From the NCBI RefSeq assembly GCF_020539525.1, contig NZ_JACDXX010000008.1, forward strand, positions 62,001-126,000: a DNA stretch of 64,000 nucleotides, given 5' to 3'. The DNA is from Pseudogemmobacter faecipullorum. GTDB taxonomy: Bacteria; Pseudomonadota; Alphaproteobacteria; Rhodobacterales; Rhodobacteraceae. The translations under genes and the position numbers were made by a program. Of the stretch, positions 17,910 to 26,952 are shown in pieces. Each line of letters begins with the position of its first letter. Position 1 is the first letter of the stretch. The notes beneath the pieces are model-generated. The model had not been told where the DNA came from and made no database searches. It was given only the letters and a program-made list of their open reading frames with translations.

Positions 17910-18743
17910 ATGAAAAACACCATTCTTGCAATCCTGGCCGCTTCGGTTGCCCTCTCGCCGCTGGCAGCTGCCGCCGAGGCCTGCAGCAATGCCGCGCTGA
18001 AACGGGTGCAGGCTGCCGGTAAACTGGTGGTGGGCGTAAAGGCCGATTACAAGCCCTGGGGGTTTCGTGACACCAATGGCGATATCATCGGGCTTGAGCC
18101 GGATATGGCCAAAGCCGTCGCCGATACCCTTGGCGTTAAGCTTGAGCTGGTGCCGGTGATTGCCTCGAACCGCATGCAGTTCCTGCAGCAGGGTCAGATC
18201 GATCTGATGATCGCCACCATGACCGACACTGCCGACCGCCGCGAGATGGTGGGGATCAAAGGCCCGAATTACTATGCCTCGGGCACTGCTGCGATGACCC
18301 CGAAAGCGCTTGGCCTGACCGAATGGGAAGCTTTGCGCGGCAAGCCGGCCTGCGGCGTCCAGGGCTCGTTCTATCTGCAGAAGATCGAGCAGACCTATGG
18401 CGCGACCATCGTCGCTTTCGGCAATGCTGCCGAGGCCAAACAGGCGTTGCGCGACAAAAAATGCATGGCCTTCGTCTATGATGACACCACCATCGGTGCC
18501 GATATTGCCGCCGGTGGCTGGGAGGATTTCGAGATCAGCCTGCCGGTTGAAGATTTTGCTCCCTGGGGCCTCGCCGTGGCCAAAGAAGAGGAAAACTGCG
18601 CGCTCGGCCAGATCGTTTCGGGCCTGCAGTATTCCTGGCACCGCGACGGCACGCTGATCGCCTTGGAAAAAGAATGGGGCGTACAGCCGAGCCCCTTCCT
18701 GAGCGAGATGCATGAGCGCCTCGCTGATCCGCTGGCGCAGTGA
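17910..18743 (+). CDS. Polar amino-acid ABC transporter, binding protein
   Basis: Family 3 solute-binding protein, 277 residues, with a standard signal peptide ending at 'AAAEA'. Family markers are 'GKLVVGVKADYKPWGFRD', 'IDLMIATMTDTADRREMV' (the Arg contacts the ligand carboxylate) and 'ACGVQGSFYLQK'. Two cysteines near residues 25 and 150 plus later ones could form disulphides in the periplasm. It heads an operon with two permeases and an ATPase; its stop overlaps the next start (GTGA). The ligand is most likely an amino acid, but its identity cannot be read. Confidence 0.9.
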   Translation: MKNTILAILAASVALSPLAAAAEACSNAALKRVQAAGKLVVGVKADYKPWGFRDTNGDIIGLEPDMAKAVADTLGVKLELVPVIASNRMQFLQQGQIDLMIATMTDTADRREMVGIKGPNYYASGTAAMTPKALGLTEWEALRGKPACGVQGSFYLQKIEQTYGATIVAFGNAAEAKQALRDKKCMAFVYDDTTIGADIAAGGWEDFEISLPVEDFAPWGLAVAKEEENCALGQIVSGLQYSWHRDGTLIALEKEWGVQPSPFLSEMHERLADPLAQ

Positions 18744-19510
18744 GCGGCCTCCCGATGATTGAGCTGATACAGAATTACTTCCGCGAACTGGCGCTGAGCT
18801 CGCCCCATTGGAATTTCGTCTGGATCTATGATCCGCATCAGATGAACCGGGTGCTGACCGGCCTGTGGATGACGGTGAAACTCAGCCTGTTCTGCCTGGT
18901 ATTCTCGGTGATCATCGGGATTTTCGGAGCATGGGCGCAGGGGGCGAGAAGCCGCCTCCTGCGGGCCCTTGTCTCGGGCTATGTGCAGTTCTTCCGCAAT
19001 ACGCCGCCGCTGCTGCAGCTTTTGTTCTTCTATTTCGCCCTTGGTCAGTTCACCCCCAGCTACAGCCCCGATGGCTGGCTGGAAGTGCCAATCATCTCGA
19101 ATGTCGGCTGGGCGATCATCTCGCTTTCCTTCTTCGCCGGGGCTTTCAATATCGAGATCTTCCGCGCCGGGGTTGAGGCTGTGCCACATTCCACCCGCGA
19201 AGCGGCAGAATCCCTCGGGATGACCCGGTTCCAGACCTATACCAATGTGGTTTTCCCGCTGGCCCTGCGCATTTCGATGCCGGCGCTCTCGGCCAATCTG
19301 ATCAACCTCGTCAAGACCACCAACCAGGCATTTGCGATTGCCGTGCCCGAGCTGCTCTACCAGTCGGTTTCGATCTGGAATGATTACCCCTCGGCGCAGA
19401 ACCCGACCATGCTGATGCTGCTTGTCTGCTATCTGGGCCTGGTGGGCTTCCTGTCCCTTGGCATGGGACGCTGGGAAAAAACTCTGAGGATTCCGGGCTA
19501 TGGCGTTTAA
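18740..19510 (+). CDS. Polar amino-acid ABC transporter permease (HisM/GlnP type), first
   Basis: Inner-membrane permease of 256 residues with about five spans. The ATPase-contact EAA loop reads 'EAAESLGMTRFQTYTNVVFPLALR', and 'VQFFRNTPPLLQLLFFYFALG' is the conserved N-terminal signature of His/Glu/Gln/Arg permeases. GTG 18740 overlaps the previous stop by 4 bp; ATG 18755 five codons later is an alternative. It forms a heterodimer with the next gene product. Confidence 0.9.
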   Translation: MSGLPMIELIQNYFRELALSSPHWNFVWIYDPHQMNRVLTGLWMTVKLSLFCLVFSVIIGIFGAWAQGARSRLLRALVSGYVQFFRNTPPLLQLLFFYFALGQFTPSYSPDGWLEVPIISNVGWAIISLSFFAGAFNIEIFRAGVEAVPHSTREAAESLGMTRFQTYTNVVFPLALRISMPALSANLINLVKTTNQAFAIAVPELLYQSVSIWNDYPSAQNPTMLMLLVCYLGLVGFLSLGMGRWEKTLRIPGYGV

Positions 19511-20381
19511 ATCAACGATCCCAACCGCAAATGTCAGGGGCGGCATGCCGGTGCTTTTGCCCTTCCGCCCCCGCGGCCCGGCCTGTGATGAGATGTTTAT
19601 CACCCGCTGGCTGGGCGCGATCCCGCTGCCGGTGATGCTGCTGATCGCCCTGGCTTTCCCGGCCTTTGCTTTCGCACAATCCGCAGGTGCTAGCGAGCCG
19701 GTGCTCGACAAGCTGATGCGCTGGATCCCCTTCCTGTTCACCCGGGGCTTTTTGTTCAACGTCCTGATCTCCTTCCTTGCCATGCTCCTTGGCACAGTGT
19801 TCGGTCTTCTGCTCGGGCTGACGCTCATCTCGAGGTTCCGGGTTCTGCGGGGCCTGGCACAGGCCTGGGTCTCTTTCTTCCGCAACGCTCCCTGGCTGGT
19901 GCTGCTCTTCATCATCCTGCTAGCTTTCCCGTTCCAGATTACAGTTTTCGGCATGACACTGCCGCTGCCCGGCTGGGTAAAAACGGTGATCGGTCTGGCG
20001 TTGCCGCTTTCGGCCAATATTGCCGAAGTGGTGCGCGGCGCGATCCAGTCGGTGCCTTCGGCCCAGTGGGAAGCGGCCGAAAGCCTGGGCTTTACCCGCC
20101 GTCAGACCATTTTCCAGATCATCCTGCCGCAATGTTTCAAGCGTATGCTGCCGCCCTGGATGAACTGGTATGCCATCCTGACCATGTCGACGCCGCTCTG
20201 CTCGCTGCTTGGGGTAGATGAGATCATCAGCCTGACCCGTCAGGCGATGGAGGCCGAGGGCAACCGCCCCGAACTTCTGATGCCCTTCTATGGCTTCGCC
20301 CTGTTCCTCTTCTTTGCCTATTGCTACCCGATTGCCCGTTTCACCCTGTGGCTGGAACGCCGCGTTGCGGTTAAGACCTGA
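19500..20381 (+). CDS. Polar amino-acid ABC transporter permease, second
   Basis: Second permease, 293 residues, longer at the N-terminus than the first because of an extra hydrophobic segment (about 38-58) before the core. EAA loop: '[25 protein letters not shown]'. Family signature: '[23 protein letters not shown]'. The ATG overlaps the end of the first permease by 11 bp. The first 35 residues are hydrophilic and could be trimmed if ATG 19546 or the later ATG at 19594 is used; I cannot decide. Confidence 0.88.
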   Translation: MAFKSTIPTANVRGGMPVLLPFRPRGPACDEMFITRWLGAIPLPVMLLIALAFPAFAFAQSAGASEPVLDKLMRWIPFLFTRGFLFNVLISFLAMLLGTVFGLLLGLTLISRFRVLRGLAQAWVSFFRNAPWLVLLFIILLAFPFQITVFGMTLPLPGWVKTVIGLALPLSANIAEVVRGAIQSVPSAQWEAAESLGFTRRQTIFQIILPQCFKRMLPPWMNWYAILTMSTPLCSLLGVDEIISLTRQAMEAEGNRPELLMPFYGFALFLFFAYCYPIARFTLWLERRVAVKT

Positions 20382-20392
20382 AAGGCCCTGCT

Positions 20393-21142
20393 ATGACCAA
20401 CTGGACCCCTGACCAGCCCATCGTCAGCATCCGTGATGTGCATAAATCCTATGGCCCGGTGCAGGTTCTGCGCGGCATCAGTATGGATATCCGCAAGGGT
20501 GAGGTGATCTGCATCATCGGCCCCTCAGGCTCGGGCAAATCCACCCTGATCCGCTGCATCAATGCTCTGAATGACATTCAGTCCGGCTCGATCCTCGTCG
20601 AGGGCCAGGAGGTACATGATCCGAAACTCGATAAGCTGGCACTGCGCCGCAAAGTCGGCATGGTCTTCCAGCAATATAACCTTTTCCCACATAAAACCGC
20701 GCTGGAAAATGTGATGATGGCGCCGGTCAAGGTGCTGAAGGAAGACAAAGCCGAGGTCGGGCTGCGCGCCCGCGCGCTGCTGAAAAAAGTCCGCCTTGAA
20801 GGCAAAGAGAACCATTATCCCGGCGAATTATCGGGTGGTCAGCAGCAGCGGGTGGCAATCGCCCGCTCGCTCGCCATGCGCCCTGATGTCATGCTGTTTG
20901 ATGAGGTGACCGCCGCGCTGGATCCGGAAACGGTGAAAGAGGTTCTGGTCACGATCAAGGATCTGGCGGCGGAGGGCATGACCTGTATCCTGGTGACCCA
21001 TGAGATGGGCTTTGCCCGTGAGGTCTCGGACCATGTCTATTTCACCGATAAAGGCGTGATCGTCGAACATGGCGCCCCGGCGGAATTCTTCACGAACGCC
21101 AAAGATCCGCGCACCCGCAATTTCCTTGACCAGGTGCTGTGA
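20393..21142 (+). CDS. Polar amino-acid ABC transporter ATPase
   Basis: ABC ATPase of 249 residues, HisP/GlnQ branch. Walker A '[18 protein letters not shown]', Q-loop '[18 protein letters not shown]', signature '[26 protein letters not shown]' (split by function into signature and Walker B), switch '[17 protein letters not shown]'. Walker B reads FDEVTAALD, with Val where most relatives have Pro. Last gene of the four-gene importer. Confidence 0.93.
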   Translation: MTNWTPDQPIVSIRDVHKSYGPVQVLRGISMDIRKGEVICIIGPSGSGKSTLIRCINALNDIQSGSILVEGQEVHDPKLDKLALRRKVGMVFQQYNLFPHKTALENVMMAPVKVLKEDKAEVGLRARALLKKVRLEGKENHYPGELSGGQQQRVAIARSLAMRPDVMLFDEVTAALDPETVKEVLVTIKDLAAEGMTCILVTHEMGFAREVSDHVYFTDKGVIVEHGAPAEFFTNAKDPRTRNFLDQVL

Positions 21143-21167
21143 GACGAGGCGACCTCGCAATCATCTG

Positions 21168-21200
21168 ACGGCCCGCCCCTGGAAGGAGGCGGGCCGTTTC
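21168..21200 (+). terminator. Terminator hairpin between convergent ABC and matB genes
   Basis: Perfect 10-bp stem ACGGCCCGCC / GGCGGGCCGT with a 10-nt loop, followed by TTTC on the + strand. It lies in the 63-bp gap between two convergent genes and probably ends the amino-acid importer mRNA. The T-run is short. Confidence 0.6.
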
Positions 21201-21205
21201 ACTTA

Positions 21206-22714
21206 TCAGAGCTTCGCAGCAAAGCGGTCGCGCAGCAGGTTTTTCTGCACTTTCCCCATGGTATTGCGCGGCAGCTCTTCGACGAAATGGATGTGTTTTG
21301 GCTGTTTAAACCGCGCCAGACGCGGAGCGAGTGCCTGTAGGATATCGGCTTCGCTGAGGCGCGGTGATCCGGTTGGCACCACAACGGCAGTGACCGCCTC
21401 GCCAAAATCCTTGTCGCTGATGCCGATCACCGCCGATTCCAGCACGCCCGGGATCTCGTCAATCTCGGCCTCGATCTCTTTGGGATAGACGTTATAGCCG
21501 CCGGTGATGATCAGATCCTTGCCGCGCCCGACGATATGGACATAGCCCCGCGCATCAATCCGCCCCAGATCGCCGGTGATGAAGAAGCCATTCTCACGCA
21601 GTTCAGCCGCAGTCTTCTCAGGCATGCGCCAGTAGCCTTTGAACACATTGGCGCCGCGCACCTCGATCATGCCGATCTCGCCTGCAGGCAGCAGGGCACC
21701 GGTCTCGGGATCGGTCACGATCACCTCGGTACCAGCGAGCGGCAGCCCCACGGTTCCGGCGACGCGCTCTCCTTTATAGGGGTTGGAGGTGTTCATATTG
21801 GTCTCGGTCATGCCGTAACGCTCAAGGATCGCATGGCCGGTGCGGGCGCGCCAGGCGCGGTGGGTCTCGGCCAGCAGCGGTGCCGAACCCGAGATAAACA
21901 GCCGCATATTGGCGGTGGTCTCGCAATTCAGCATATCATCCTCCAGCAGGCGGACGTAGAAGGTCGGCACCCCCATCAGCACGGTGGCGCGGGTCATCAG
22001 CTCAAAGATCCGGTCGATGTCGAATTTCGGCAGGAAGATCATCGAGGCGCCCGAGAACAAAGTCAGGTTCGTGGCGACGAAAAGACCGTGGGTATGGAAG
22101 ATCGGCAGGGCATGGATCAGCACATCATCGGCAGTATAGGCCCAGGTGTCGCGCAGGGTCAGCGCGTTTGACACCAGGTTGTTATGGGTCAGCATCGCAC
22201 CTTTTGAGCGCCCGGTGGTTCCAGAAGTGTAAAGCAGCGCCGCAAGATCATCATCGGCGCGCGGCACGGTGGCAAAGGCCGGATCGGCCGGGGCCGCCGC
22301 ATCGCTCAGCGAGCCCTGACCATCTGCGCCCAGCGTCAGAAGTCTCGCCCCGGCCTTTGCCGCCAGTTCCGCCATGGCACCGGCCTTCGCCGGGTCGCAG
22401 ATGAGCAGCACCGGCTCGGCATCGCTGACGAAATAGTCAATCTCGGCTGTGGTATAGCCGGTGTTCAGCGGCAAAAACACCCCGCCTGCCCTTACCGTGG
22501 CCAGATAGAGGATGATGCCCTCAACCGATTTCTCGATCTGCACTGCGACACGGCCGCCCGGGGTCAGGCCAAGGCTGACAAGCGCATTCGCCATCTGCCC
22601 GGTCCGGGCCAGCAGCGCGCCATAGCTGATGCGCTCGCCTGCCAGGGTTTCAATCGCCGTAGCGGCGGGACTGGTGATTGAGGCTTCGAGCCTGTCGAAC
22701 AGATTCTGGGACAT
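21206..22714 (-). CDS. matB: Malonyl-CoA synthetase (malonate-CoA ligase)
   Basis: Acyl-adenylate-forming ligase of 502 residues that makes malonyl-CoA from malonate, ATP and CoA. Visible motifs: P-loop 'LLYTSGTTGRSKGAMLTHNN', 'PIFHTHGLF', 'ERYGMTETNM', hinge 'GRGKDLIITGGYNVYPKEIE', and the A10 lysine in 'NTMGKVQKN'. 'YGMTETNMNTSNPY' with following 'GERVAGTVG' is characteristic of MatB rather than acetyl- or long-chain acyl-CoA ligases. It is encoded downstream of malonyl-CoA decarboxylase and the malonate carrier, confirming the pathway. Confidence 0.93.
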   Translation of the reverse strand: MSQNLFDRLEASITSPAATAIETLAGERISYGALLARTGQMANALVSLGLTPGGRVAVQIEKSVEGIILYLATVRAGGVFLPLNTGYTTAEIDYFVSDAEPVLLICDPAKAGAMAELAAKAGARLLTLGADGQGSLSDAAAPADPAFATVPRADDDLAALLYTSGTTGRSKGAMLTHNNLVSNALTLRDTWAYTADDVLIHALPIFHTHGLFVATNLTLFSGASMIFLPKFDIDRIFELMTRATVLMGVPTFYVRLLEDDMLNCETTANMRLFISGSAPLLAETHRAWRARTGHAILERYGMTETNMNTSNPYKGERVAGTVGLPLAGTEVIVTDPETGALLPAGEIGMIEVRGANVFKGYWRMPEKTAAELRENGFFITGDLGRIDARGYVHIVGRGKDLIITGGYNVYPKEIEAEIDEIPGVLESAVIGISDKDFGEAVTAVVVPTGSPRLSEADILQALAPRLARFKQPKHIHFVEELPRNTMGKVQKNLLRDRFAAKL

Positions 22715-22737
22715 GGTGCCCTCCGGTGGCAGAGACT

Positions 22738-24120
22738 TCAGGAACGCGCGGGCGAAGGCGCGGCAGGAACTGAGGCCTTTACCTTATCCGAGGCCGCAAT
22801 ATGCGCACGCTCGGCGAAGGCCTCATGATTGGCTTCGATCTGGCTGAGATCATAGAGATAATTGACCATCAGCCCATGCGATTGCTTCAGCCCGTTGGCC
22901 GAGATATCGCCGAGATAGTTCAGCCGTTCAAGCCGGGCGCCATTGCCCAGATGGAACCGCGCCACCGGATCCTGCACGCGGTGCGATTTATCCTTCGCGC
23001 GCAGGAAATACGTGGCCGCGGCGGCCAGCAGGGGTGCTTTGAGCTGCGCGGCGATGGCCTCATCCTCATGCCAGCCCGGCTGATCCAGCGCCGCAAAGGC
23101 AAGGCGCTGATCCTCGCTCAGCAGTTCGGATTTTGTATCCTTTCGCTCAGACGTCAGCCAGGCAGCAAAGCCCGGCACCGGCGAGAGGGTGACGAAGCTG
23201 CGGATATTCGGCAGCTCGGCCTTCAGCTCCTCAACCACCTGTTTGATCAGGAAATTGCCAAACGACACCCCGGCAAGCCCCTTCTGGGTATTGGAGATCG
23301 AGTAGAAGACCGCCGTCGTCGCTTCTTCGGCTCTGATCGGTTCACGCTGCAGGTCAAGCAGCTCGCCCACATTATCCGGCATCTCGCGGGTCAGCGCGAC
23401 TTCGACAAAGATCAGCGGCTCATCGACCAGCTGGGGATGGAAAAATCCATAGCAATGCCGGTCGGTGGGCTGAAGCCGGTTGCGCAGATCATCCCAGTTG
23501 CGGATCGCATGTACCGCCTCATAGCGGATGATCTTTTCCAGAATGCTGGCCGGGGTGTTCCAGTCGATGGCGCGCAGGCTGAGAAAGCCGCGATTGAACC
23601 AGGAGCTGAACAGATGCGAAAAGTCGCTGTCGACCCGGCGCAGCCCGGGATGCTGGCGCATCAGCCCCAGCAGTTCCTCGCGGATCCTGACCAGGCCCGC
23701 CGTGCCGCCCGGGGCAAGGTTCAGCCGCCGCATCAGCTCCTGGCGGCGCGGCTCGGAGGCAATATGCAAAGCCTCGGCCGCCTCGGGGGCCTCCGGGCTT
23801 TTCTGCAGCGCCGCCAGCGCCTGTTTCACTGCTTTGGCATCGGGGCCGAAACGATCGGCAAGCGCCTGCAGAAAGGCCAGACGTGCGGCCGGATCTGCCG
23901 CTTCAAAGGCAGCCAGCAAAGCCCGGGCGAGAACCACGCCCGAAGCCTCGCCCCGGCGCGAGAGCAGGCTTTCGCCCAGCTCTTCCAGATCGGGGGCATT
24001 GACCGCCTCGCCCCCGGTGCCGTCGCGCCAGCCGAGCAGACGACGGCCCCGCTCGGTCAGGCTTTCCAGAAGATCGCCCAGAAAGGCGGGGCGACGCTGC
24101 GTCTGATCACTTTTCGACAT
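22738..24120 (-). CDS. matA: Malonyl-CoA decarboxylase
   Basis: A 460-residue member of the MCD family, converting malonyl-CoA to acetyl-CoA and CO2. It has the helical N-terminal domain and the acetyltransferase-like catalytic domain. Signatures: 'LRRVDSDFSHLFSSWFNRGFL', 'HPQLVDEPLIFVEVALT', 'FYSISNTQKGLAGVSFGNFLIK' across one region, and the C-terminal 'KQSHGLMVNYLYDL'. Length fits the family. It lies between matC and matB, 23 bp before matB, in the order carrier, decarboxylase, ligase. Together the two enzymes turn imported malonate into acetyl-CoA. Confidence 0.93.
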   Translation of the reverse strand: MSKSDQTQRRPAFLGDLLESLTERGRRLLGWRDGTGGEAVNAPDLEELGESLLSRRGEASGVVLARALLAAFEAADPAARLAFLQALADRFGPDAKAVKQALAALQKSPEAPEAAEALHIASEPRRQELMRRLNLAPGGTAGLVRIREELLGLMRQHPGLRRVDSDFSHLFSSWFNRGFLSLRAIDWNTPASILEKIIRYEAVHAIRNWDDLRNRLQPTDRHCYGFFHPQLVDEPLIFVEVALTREMPDNVGELLDLQREPIRAEEATTAVFYSISNTQKGLAGVSFGNFLIKQVVEELKAELPNIRSFVTLSPVPGFAAWLTSERKDTKSELLSEDQRLAFAALDQPGWHEDEAIAAQLKAPLLAAAATYFLRAKDKSHRVQDPVARFHLGNGARLERLNYLGDISANGLKQSHGLMVNYLYDLSQIEANHEAFAERAHIAASDKVKASVPAAPSPARS

Positions 24121-24153
24121 CTGTCAGACCTCCTCTTAAGGCGCTGCCCTGGC

Positions 24154-25536
24154 TCAGCCCGGCAGCAGAACGAACACAATCCACAGAACCAGCGGCGCGA
24201 CCAGCGTTACCAGCGCGCCATAATTCAGCAGTTTACGGAAGAAGACCTGTTTATCCACCGCATGGGCATTGGCCAGAACCAGCGCGCCATTGGTCGAGAA
24301 GGGGCTGACATCAACAATGGTCGAGGCCACGGCCATGCCGGCGATAAAGCCGATGGCGCTGACACCGCTGTCACCTTGCAGGAAGGGCACTGCCAGCGGG
24401 ATCAGCGAGCCGAGCACCGCCGTCGATGAGGCAAAGGCCGAGACCACCGCTCCGATGAAGAACAACAGCAAAGCGGCCAGCAGGGGCGAGGCCAGACCGG
24501 CCACGCTGTCGCCGACGAAATCAATCGTCCCCATGGTCTCGAGCACTGCAACATAGGTTGAGACGCCGGTGATCAGCATGATCTCGGGCCAGGCCACCTG
24601 GGCCATAGCGCGTTTTTGCATGGTCGGCGCGCAGAGCGCGAGCGCCAGACCGATGGTAAGGGCGACGAAACCGATATCGAGACTGAAGGCCAGAACCAGC
24701 ACCGCCAGCAGCACCAGCGAGGCCAGGGTGAAGACCTGGTAGAGGTTGCCATCCTTATGATTGCCCTCTTCCACCTCGGCCACGAGGCGGTTCGATCCGC
24801 CGCCGCCCTCTGCGCCAATGCGGCGGGTCAGGGCCTCGGCCTCGCTGTCGCCAAAGATCTGCGGCCCGGTTGCCGGGCGCGCAATCTCAATATGCGGCAC
24901 TTTCACCGCATCTGCGGGGGCCATCTGTACCTGCATCAGCCTGCGCCCGCCCAGCAGCATGAACAGGATCAGGGCAACAAGGGCATTGACGGTAAAACTG
25001 GCAGCAAAAGTGGTCATCGGGCTAAGCGGCAGGCCGGCTTTGGCCACCACGCCATTGGTGATACCACCATAGATCGAGATCGGGGAAAAGCCGCCGGCCT
25101 GCGCGCCATGCACCACCATCAGGCCCATCAGCATCGGCGAGATATGATAGCGGAAGGCAAAGCCAAGCGCGATCGGCGCGACGATGGCCACGGCACCGGG
25201 GCTGACCGCGCCGACCGATGTGAGCAGAGCCGAGATGAAGAACATGATCCATGGAATCGCGGCGAGCCGCCCTTTGACCGCGCGCACCGCCATGCGCACC
25301 AGCCAGTCAATGGTGCCATTGTTCTGCGCCAGTGCGAAGAGCCAGGTCACCCCCACCAGCGTCAGGAACAGACTGACCGGAAACCCGGCCATAATCTCTT
25401 TGGTGCTCTGGGCGGCCAGCAATGTGCCCACGAGGAAAGCGCCGACAAAGGCCAGCACCCCCATATTTATCGGCCAGAGCGTTGCAACAACGAACATCGC
25501 GGCCAGAGCATAGATTGAAATCAGATGTGGTGTCAT
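24154..25536 (-). CDS. matC: Malonate/dicarboxylate carrier MatC
   Basis: Integral membrane carrier of 460 residues with about eleven to twelve spans, of the MatC group in the ion-transporter superfamily. Markers are 'INMGVLAFVGAFLVGTLLA' near the N-terminus, 'VHGAQAGGFSPISIYGGITNGVV' in the middle and 'STIVDVSPFSTNGALVLANA' near the C-terminus, the last being the second clamshell motif. Start ATG 25536 has a GAGAGGAG site; the reading frame is open 22 codons upstream but that stretch is not membrane-like. First gene of the malonate operon, divergent from its GntR regulator. Confidence 0.9.
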   Translation of the reverse strand: MTPHLISIYALAAMFVVATLWPINMGVLAFVGAFLVGTLLAAQSTKEIMAGFPVSLFLTLVGVTWLFALAQNNGTIDWLVRMAVRAVKGRLAAIPWIMFFISALLTSVGAVSPGAVAIVAPIALGFAFRYHISPMLMGLMVVHGAQAGGFSPISIYGGITNGVVAKAGLPLSPMTTFAASFTVNALVALILFMLLGGRRLMQVQMAPADAVKVPHIEIARPATGPQIFGDSEAEALTRRIGAEGGGGSNRLVAEVEEGNHKDGNLYQVFTLASLVLLAVLVLAFSLDIGFVALTIGLALALCAPTMQKRAMAQVAWPEIMLITGVSTYVAVLETMGTIDFVGDSVAGLASPLLAALLLFFIGAVVSAFASSTAVLGSLIPLAVPFLQGDSGVSAIGFIAGMAVASTIVDVSPFSTNGALVLANAHAVDKQVFFRKLLNYGALVTLVAPLVLWIVFVLLPG

Positions 25537-25623
25537 GCGCGGCTCCTCTCCTGCATTCCCCAGGCACCGCTGATGCGGCCCCCCACCGCGCGGCCCTCCC
25601 AAGCGACGCGTTTCCCTCTGTAG

Positions 25624-25660
25624 TGTTATATGTCTCGACCTCTAATGTTGTATATAACAA
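25624..25660. promoter_or_regulatory. Inverted repeat, candidate MatR operator
   Basis: In the 187-bp gap between the divergent matC and GntR genes lie the perfect arms TGTTATAT (25624-25631) and ATATAACA (25652-25659), and the second arm is itself part of a near-palindrome TTGTATATAACAA (25648-25660). GntR/FCD regulators bind short AT-centred palindromes between divergent genes, so this is the natural operator candidate. No binding data. Confidence 0.5.
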
Positions 25661-25723
25661 ACTAATCAATAGATATTCTTCCGCCTGGGCTCTAGCATCC
25701 GCCTCAGGCAGACGGAGCGCGAA

Positions 25724-26383
25724 ATGAGCACGATCCCCACCGCGACGCGAATTCGCAATACGCTGGAAAACGCAATTGTCGCAGGACGTTATTTGCCGGG
25801 AGCGCGGATCGACCCCGAGCTGCTCGAGCAGGAATTTGGCTGCTCGCGCACCCCGGTCCGCGAGGCGCTCTATCAGCTGGAATCCTCCGGTCTGGTCAAG
25901 ATCATGCCAAAACGCGGCACTTTTGTCAGCGCCTGGACCCCCGATCAGCTGGCCGAACGCTTCGAGGTTATGGCAGAAACCGAGGCGAGCTGTGGCCGTC
26001 TGGCAGCACGTCGGATCACCGATGGCGAAATGACGGCTTTTGTGAGCATCCACGAGCAATGCCGCGCTCTGGCCGGGGCCGGGGATAGTGAGGGCTATTA
26101 CCGCCACAATTCCCTGTTCCATCATTGCATCTACCGCGCCACCCATAACAGCTTTCTTGCCCAGGAGGCGGCGCGGCTGCATGCCATGCTTCAGCCCTAC
26201 CGGCGGATGCAGCTGCGGGTGCGCAACCGGATGGGGCGCTCGTTTCGCGAACATGACCGGGTGGTAGAGGCGATCCGCAGCGGTGATGGCGAGGCGGCAG
26301 CGACGGCTTTGCGCGATCATGTGATCGTTCAGGGCGAGCGGTTCCATGATCTGCTGGCCATGGTGCGCCAGGCTGAAGGCTGA
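25724..26383 (+). CDS. GntR-family (FCD/FadR-type) regulator of malonate genes
   Basis: A 219-residue regulator. The N-terminal winged HTH covers about residues 5-70, with 'LLEQEFGCSRTPVREALYQLESSGLV' and the wing 'PKRGTFV'. The C-terminal all-helical FCD effector domain carries three metal-ligand-type histidines ('NSLFHHCIYRATHN' and 'LRDHV'). It is divergent from matC and fits MatR, which senses malonate or malonyl-CoA in rhizobia. A hairpin follows immediately after the stop. Confidence 0.85.
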   Translation: MSTIPTATRIRNTLENAIVAGRYLPGARIDPELLEQEFGCSRTPVREALYQLESSGLVKIMPKRGTFVSAWTPDQLAERFEVMAETEASCGRLAARRITDGEMTAFVSIHEQCRALAGAGDSEGYYRHNSLFHHCIYRATHNSFLAQEAARLHAMLQPYRRMQLRVRNRMGRSFREHDRVVEAIRSGDGEAAATALRDHVIVQGERFHDLLAMVRQAEG

Positions 26384-26952
26384 CAGCCGGGCTCTGTGCA
26401 GCATGAATATCAATGATGCACAGAGCTCTGACAGCCAGTGAAGGCTCTCGCCCCATATACGCGCTTTACCCGGACGGCCGGTCAGGATCGCCGGGGAGAG
26501 AACCATGGCCCCCGCCGGATCTGACACTGTGGTCGCCACGGCAGCCCCGCCCGGAGCCATTCCGAGGCAGGGCATGAAGCTGCTGCCCGATCCACGCCAC
26601 TCTCCGCTTTTGCGCTTTCGGGCCTGCTGATCGGGGCGACCGGTCTGCTCTGGCTGGCGCAATGGAGCCCGGCAAAGCCACCGCCGGGACTGAAAGCGAT
26701 TATCACCGCAATTATCGGCGGGGTGTTCGCCGCTTTCCGGCGCTATGGCCGGGGGCTTCCTGCCTGGCGCAATTGAAGAGCTGCCCGAGGCCTGCCTGCC
26801 GCAGAGCCTGTCCCCTGTCACGATGCCTTTGCAATCTTGCAGGTCACAGCGCTGCTGCTCTGGCGGCCTCCGGGGCTGCAGAGGCGAACCATTACCATGA
26901 GCCTCTGCCGAAAACCGCCCCGCTGCCATCCCTGGCCGGGGGCGTCCGGGAT
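26384..26952. other. 570-bp stretch without a convincing gene
   Basis: Begins with a stem-loop at 26391-26426 (arms GCTCTGTGCA / TGCACAGAGC, plus an inner CAT/ATG pair, loop about 10 nt) placed 8 nt after the GntR stop, with no T-run. The 9-mer CTGACAGCC occurs on both sides of it. From about 26600 to 26776 one + strand frame reads like a small membrane protein ('LSGLLIGATGLLWLAQW', then 'AIITAIIGGVFAAF') ending in a stop, but it has no plausible start. Open frames here lack ribosome sites and family resemblance. It may be a decayed gene. Confidence 0.45.

Noticed and set aside
22801-24429. Long plus-strand open frame opposite malonyl-CoA decarboxylase
   Set aside because: Exact shadow of the well-supported matA frame; composition is not protein-like.
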